From a bacterium (GTDB lineage Bacteria; Patescibacteriota; Saccharimonadia; Saccharimonadales; UBA4665): 16,292 nt of DNA. The stretch covers positions 1 to 16,292 of the forward strand of contig JAJZWG010000013.1 of the NCBI GenBank assembly GCA_021846795.1. The letters are read 5' to 3'. The notes beneath the pieces are model-generated. The model was given only the letters and a program-made list of their open reading frames with translations. It searched no databases and was not told the origin of the DNA. Both the position numbers and the translations under genes were made by a program. Each line of letters begins with the position of its first letter. The first letter of the stretch is position 1. This document shows, piece by piece, positions 14,099 through 16,292 of this stretch.

Positions 14099-14606
14099 GA
14101 CATTCGCTAATAATTTTAATTGCCGCTTTTTCGTCTTCCCAACCCTTAACTTCGGTTGAATTTTTCTTTTTCAAATCTTTATAATGATTAAAGTGAAATT
14201 CAATTTTTTGTTTCCAGCGCTGACTTAAATCATTAAAATCTTGAATCAGATCGTTATTATCCCGATTATCAGCCGGCACACAAATAATCTTGTAATCATT
14301 ATCCCCGTCATCAATAAAATTCAATAATCCGATTATTTTAGCTTTTAGCCAAACACCTGTTGGAATAGAGTAATCACAAAGCACTAATGTGTCTAGCTCA
14401 TCTCCATCTTCATCAATAGTTTGAGGTATAAATCCATAATTAACTGGTTTAGCAAAAATTGCTGGCTCAATTCTATCTAATGTAAAAGCCGCTCGTTTTC
14501 TATCCCATTCAATTTTTAAATTACTTCCCATTGGAATTTCAACAACAGTATTAATAAAACCATTCTTAAAATCACCTATCTCTAAAGTTTGATTAAAATC
14601 TGACAT
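14070..14606 (-). CDS. ppa: Inorganic pyrophosphatase, family I
   Basis: Hydrolyses pyrophosphate to phosphate, pulling biosynthetic reactions such as nucleotide and tRNA charging forward. The 178-residue protein contains the family landmarks: EIPMGSNLKIEWD near 24-36, PVNYGFIPQT (about 54-63), and the metal-binding DEDGDELDTLVL (65-76, matching the D-G-D-x-x-D-x-x-V signature), followed by DDGDNDYKIICVP near 98-110. Length fits the usual soluble hexameric type. The ATG at 14606 has GGAG nine bases upstream. The promoter is probably the TATAAT read on the minus strand at 14657-14652, in the narrow gap shared with the divergent flavoprotein gene. It converges on the 93-codon gene. Confidence 0.95.
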   Translation of the reverse strand: MSDFNQTLEIGDFKNGFINTVVEIPMGSNLKIEWDRKRAAFTLDRIEPAIFAKPVNYGFIPQTIDEDGDELDTLVLCDYSIPTGVWLKAKIIGLLNFIDDGDNDYKIICVPADNRDNNDLIQDFNDLSQRWKQKIEFHFNHYKDLKKKNSTEVKGWEDEKAAIKIISECQKRFLSKQR

Positions 14607-14625
14607 TAAATAAAACTCCTTTATT

Positions 14626-14653
14626 TTGCAATATTAATTAAACTATTTACAAT
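14626..14653 (+). promoter_or_regulatory. Putative promoter of the flavoprotein gene with leaderless start
   Basis: A -35 TTGCAA (14626-14631), 16 bp, then a -10 TACAAT (14648-14653). Six bases then separate it from the ATG at 14660, so the expected first transcribed base is the A of the start codon. No Shine-Dalgarno sequence is present. This fits the same spacing seen at uvrB and gatC. Confidence 0.5.
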
Positions 14654-14657
14654 TATA
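14652..14657 (-). promoter_or_regulatory. Putative -10 element of the ppa promoter
   Basis: A perfect TATAAT on the minus strand. Candidate -35 sequences are weak (GTGACT at 17 bp or TTGTGA at 19 bp). It shares two bases with the -10 of the plus-strand flavoprotein promoter, so the two polymerases cannot sit there together. The leader of about 40 nt carries the ppa GGAG. Confidence 0.5.
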
Positions 14658-14659
14658 TT

Positions 14660-15361
14660 ATGAAATTACAATTTAGTCACAAAGAAAATATCATTGATAA
14701 TATTTGGTCATTTTATTTTTTAACAGATCAACCTATTTTATTCACGCCTGGTCAATTTCTTGAATTAACCATACCCCATAAAAATCATGATAATCGTGGT
14801 CAATCTCGATATTTTACAATTTCATCAACTCCTAAAAACAAGTTTATTACAATTACTACACGAATTTTTGAACATAAATCTTCTTTTAAACAAAAGTTAA
14901 TTGAACTCAATAAAAATGATGAGATTGAATATAAAGGTCCGATGGGAGATTTTGTTTTGCCTAAAATCATTGGAACCCCATTAGTTTTTATTGCTGGTGG
15001 CATTGGAATTACACCCTTTATCAGCATGATTGAATATCTCTATCAAAGCCATGAACAACGAAATATCCATCTTTTATGGGCACTTAATAATGAAAACAAT
15101 ATTATTAATACAGAGGGATTAAATAAATATAATTTCAAAAAAAGTTTTATAATTCAAAATCCGTCAGAATTTTGGGGTGGTGAAAGAGGTGATTTAAATT
15201 TAGAAATGATATTAAATTTAACCTCTATCAACGATCAAACTCAGTTTTATATTTCAGGACCAGAAAAAATGGTTGAATCCTTAACTCACCAACTAAGAGA
15301 AAATTTTAATGATAAACATCAAATAATTAGTGATTATTTTCCTGGATATATTAACTACTAA
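14660..15361 (+). CDS. Ferredoxin/flavodoxin-NAD(P)+ reductase-like flavoprotein
   Basis: A 233-residue soluble flavoprotein of the ferredoxin-NAD(P)+ reductase superfamily. The N-terminal FAD-binding barrel carries RYFTISS (50-56), the RxYT/S flavin motif, and YKGPMGDFVLP (91-101). The NAD(P)-binding half has FIAGGIGITPFISMI (110-124) and YISGPEKMVESL (197-208), and the protein ends with SDYFPGYINY, an aromatic tail near the flavin. No iron-sulfur cysteines are present, so the electron partner must be another protein. The reaction is reversible electron transfer between NAD(P)H and a small carrier. The physiological partner is unknown, and none is encoded in the window. The ATG lacks a Shine-Dalgarno sequence, and the promoter spacing suggests a leaderless mRNA. 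A decayed copy of residues 165-188 occurs at 16211-16282. Confidence 0.88.
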   Translation: MKLQFSHKENIIDNIWSFYFLTDQPILFTPGQFLELTIPHKNHDNRGQSRYFTISSTPKNKFITITTRIFEHKSSFKQKLIELNKNDEIEYKGPMGDFVLPKIIGTPLVFIAGGIGITPFISMIEYLYQSHEQRNIHLLWALNNENNIINTEGLNKYNFKKSFIIQNPSEFWGGERGDLNLEMILNLTSINDQTQFYISGPEKMVESLTHQLRENFNDKHQIISDYFPGYINY

Positions 15362-15617
15362 TTAAAAATTTAAATCTAATTGATCTTTTAAGGTTCATAA
15401 AGATCATCCAAAAGATTATTATTGATATTTGTTAGCCTAAGTTGATCACGTAATTCAGGCGTAAAATTATTAATATAAATGCACTTTTAAATTAAATTTT
15501 TATTCAAATTTTAATTAATGTCAATAACACCTTAACATTATTTCTCAACATTTTTGACTTTTTAAAAAATCATAGTATAGTAAAATTTATAAATGTACAT
15601 TAGGGAGTTTTAAAGTA
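15362..15617. other. AT-rich intergenic gap with hairpins and a possible gene remnant
   Basis: No complete gene in 256 bp. It contains a perfect 8-bp stem (TGATCTTT 15381-15388, AAAGATCA 15399-15406) that could end the flavoprotein transcript but lacks a following T-tract. It also has a second hairpin at 15435-15460 (GCCT and AGGC ends, nine-base arms with one mismatch and one G-U). On the minus strand an open stretch of 32 codons (15486-15388) includes FTPELRDQLRLTNI and ends in TAA; it has no start codon and may be a gene remnant. AT-rich inverted arms lie around 15491-15515. The promoter of the lipoprotein gene is at the right end. Confidence 0.6.
15554..15581 (+). promoter_or_regulatory. 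Promoter of the lipoprotein gene
   Basis: A -35 TTGACT (15554-15559), 16 bp, then a -10 TATAGT (15576-15581); each matches consensus at five of six positions. Transcription would start near 15588, leaving a leader of about 30 nt that includes AGGGAG (15602-15607), ten bases before the ATG. This is the best sigma70-type promoter in the window. Confidence 0.6.
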
Positions 15618-16211
15618 ATGGAAAAACAAGTTCAACTAACTCAAGAAATCAATAATAAAAATTTAAAAAAATATAGTCCTCGACGTATTATCGCGGTCGG
15701 CGCATTAATAGTGGGCGCTGGTGGAGTTTTAGCTGCTTGTGGTAGTAATAGCACTACCCAACAAGAAACTTTTACAATGAATGCCAAACAAGCAGGCGAA
15801 GGTATTCACAATTGCTCTAAAGGAGAAGCAATTTATCCTATAAATCCACTTGGTTTTTTGGAATCAACTAATAATCTAGAAATTATGACTAATTACATTC
15901 AAAAAATTTCAGAGGTAGCTTATGGATTTAATAAGGACCACACCTTACATTATGATAACAACCAAGGAGTTTTTACTAATACCTACAATACTAATAGTTC
16001 AGCACGCGTACAACAGGCATTTGATCTCAAATTTACTCCATCAGCAACATCAAAATTACCAGCCATCAATTTAAGTGTTGATACTGGTTTATACAATTTT
16101 CATATCGACAACATATTGTCTTGTTATAAAAATGGCGAACAATATACCACAGTATATGATCAAGCGATCATAAATGCTTATGAAGCTGTTAATAAAATGC
16201 TCCAACAATAA
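15618..16211 (+). CDS. Predicted lipoprotein of unknown function
   Basis: A 197-residue exported protein. A 23-residue charged N-region (ending YSPRR) is followed by a hydrophobic segment from about residue 24 and a lipobox VLAAC, which makes Cys41 the likely lipidated residue of the mature protein. The N-region is long for a lipoprotein signal. The mature part is Asn/Thr/Ser-rich with two further cysteines, Cys66 (HNCSKGE) and Cys169 (LSCYKNG), which could form a disulfide outside the cell. I do not recognise the domain. It has its own strong promoter and AGGGAG. Its TAA stop is immediately followed by an eroded fragment of the upstream flavoprotein gene, which suggests rearrangement at this point. 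A surface role in a host-attached CPR cell is possible but is only inference. Confidence 0.8.
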   Translation: MEKQVQLTQEINNKNLKKYSPRRIIAVGALIVGAGGVLAACGSNSTTQQETFTMNAKQAGEGIHNCSKGEAIYPINPLGFLESTNNLEIMTNYIQKISEVAYGFNKDHTLHYDNNQGVFTNTYNTNSSARVQQAFDLKFTPSATSKLPAINLSVDTGLYNFHIDNILSCYKNGEQYTTVYDQAIINAYEAVNKMLQQ

Positions 16212-16292
16212 TTCAAAACCCATCAAAATTTTTGAGTAGCGAAAGAAGTAATTTAAACTTAAAAACGATACTGAAGTTTAACTAACATTAAT
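16209..16292 (+). pseudogene. Eroded fragment of a ferredoxin-NAD(P)+ reductase-like gene (may continue past the edge)
   Basis: Positions 16211-16282 align without gaps to 15152-15223 of the intact flavoprotein gene (offset 1059). I count 55 identical bases of 72. In the same frame the fragment reads IQNPSKFLSSERSNLNLKTI against IQNPSEFWGGERGDLNLEMI of residues 165-184. A TAA at 16283-16285 and another at 16289-16291 break the frame, and nothing equivalent to the flavin-binding half precedes it: the similarity starts in the lipoprotein stop codon. Thirteen of the 17 differences are transitions, mainly G to A and T to C relative to the intact gene. It is a dead remnant of a duplicate or of a related second gene. 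Confidence 0.75.

Noticed and set aside
14800..15027. A 75-codon minus-strand open frame
   Set aside because: It lies fully inside the clear flavoprotein gene on the other strand, has no ribosome binding site and no recognisable motif.
15381..15406. Perfect 8-bp hairpin as intrinsic terminator of the flavoprotein gene
   Set aside because: No T-tract follows on the plus strand, so it is listed only as a hairpin in the gap description.
15618..15740. Twin-arginine signal in the lipoprotein N-terminus (SPRRIIA)
   Set aside because: The residue before RR is Pro, and the FLK part of the Tat motif is missing; the lipobox with a normal hydrophobic segment explains the signal.

Overview
The window is a low-GC stretch (roughly one third G+C by eye) that reads like a small-genome bacterium of the Candidate Phyla Radiation (Patescibacteria). 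Saccharibacteria or a close relative is the best guess, but the phylum is an inference from three things: a transketolase split into two proteins, a short membrane protein inside the gatCAB cluster, and the general protein style. The standard genetic code is used: GatA and Rpe both end at TGA, Trp is TGG and Gly is GGN. This argues against the UGA-recoding CPR phyla.

Layout. Positions 1-13534 form one unbroken minus-strand run of 15 genes with gaps of 0-21 bp or small overlaps. In transcription order they are gapA, rpiB, rpe, transketolase N-half, a two-helix membrane protein, transketolase C-half, class II aldolase, a PfkB-family sugar kinase, a 394-residue orphan, a LOG-like protein, uvrB, gatC, gatA, a 148-residue membrane-anchored protein, and gatB (cut by the left edge). 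At 13535-13719 lies a divergent promoter region. It is followed by a plus-strand 93-residue orphan, a convergent minus-strand inorganic pyrophosphatase (ppa), and then, divergent from ppa, a plus-strand ferredoxin-NAD(P)+ reductase-like flavoprotein. A 256-bp AT-rich gap leads to a plus-strand predicted lipoprotein gene. Immediately after its stop codon there is a decayed second copy of part of the flavoprotein gene, running to the right edge.

How the genes work together. The gapA-to-pfkB block is a compact carbon module: aldolase, GAPDH, transketolase, ribulose-5-phosphate epimerase, ribose-5-phosphate isomerase and a sugar kinase. It can interconvert hexose, pentose and triose phosphates, and no transaldolase is present in it. 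The block is followed without a clear break by a repair gene (uvrB) and the Glu-tRNA(Gln) amidotransferase genes (gatCAB). uvrB and gatC each carry a TGTTATAAT/A-type extended -10 motif that ends 6-7 nt before the ATG and have no Shine-Dalgarno sequence, so they may be re-initiated internally as leaderless mRNAs. The flavoprotein gene has the same spacing. By contrast gapA, fba, the transketolase C-half, pfkB, ppa and the lipoprotein gene have clear ribosome binding sites.

No tRNA, rRNA, CRISPR array, transposase or phage gene was seen. The most unusual items are the eroded flavoprotein copy behind the lipoprotein gene, the apparent leaderless internal promoters, the membrane gene wedged between the two transketolase halves, and the possible sedoheptulose-bisphosphate route implied by the carbon module.
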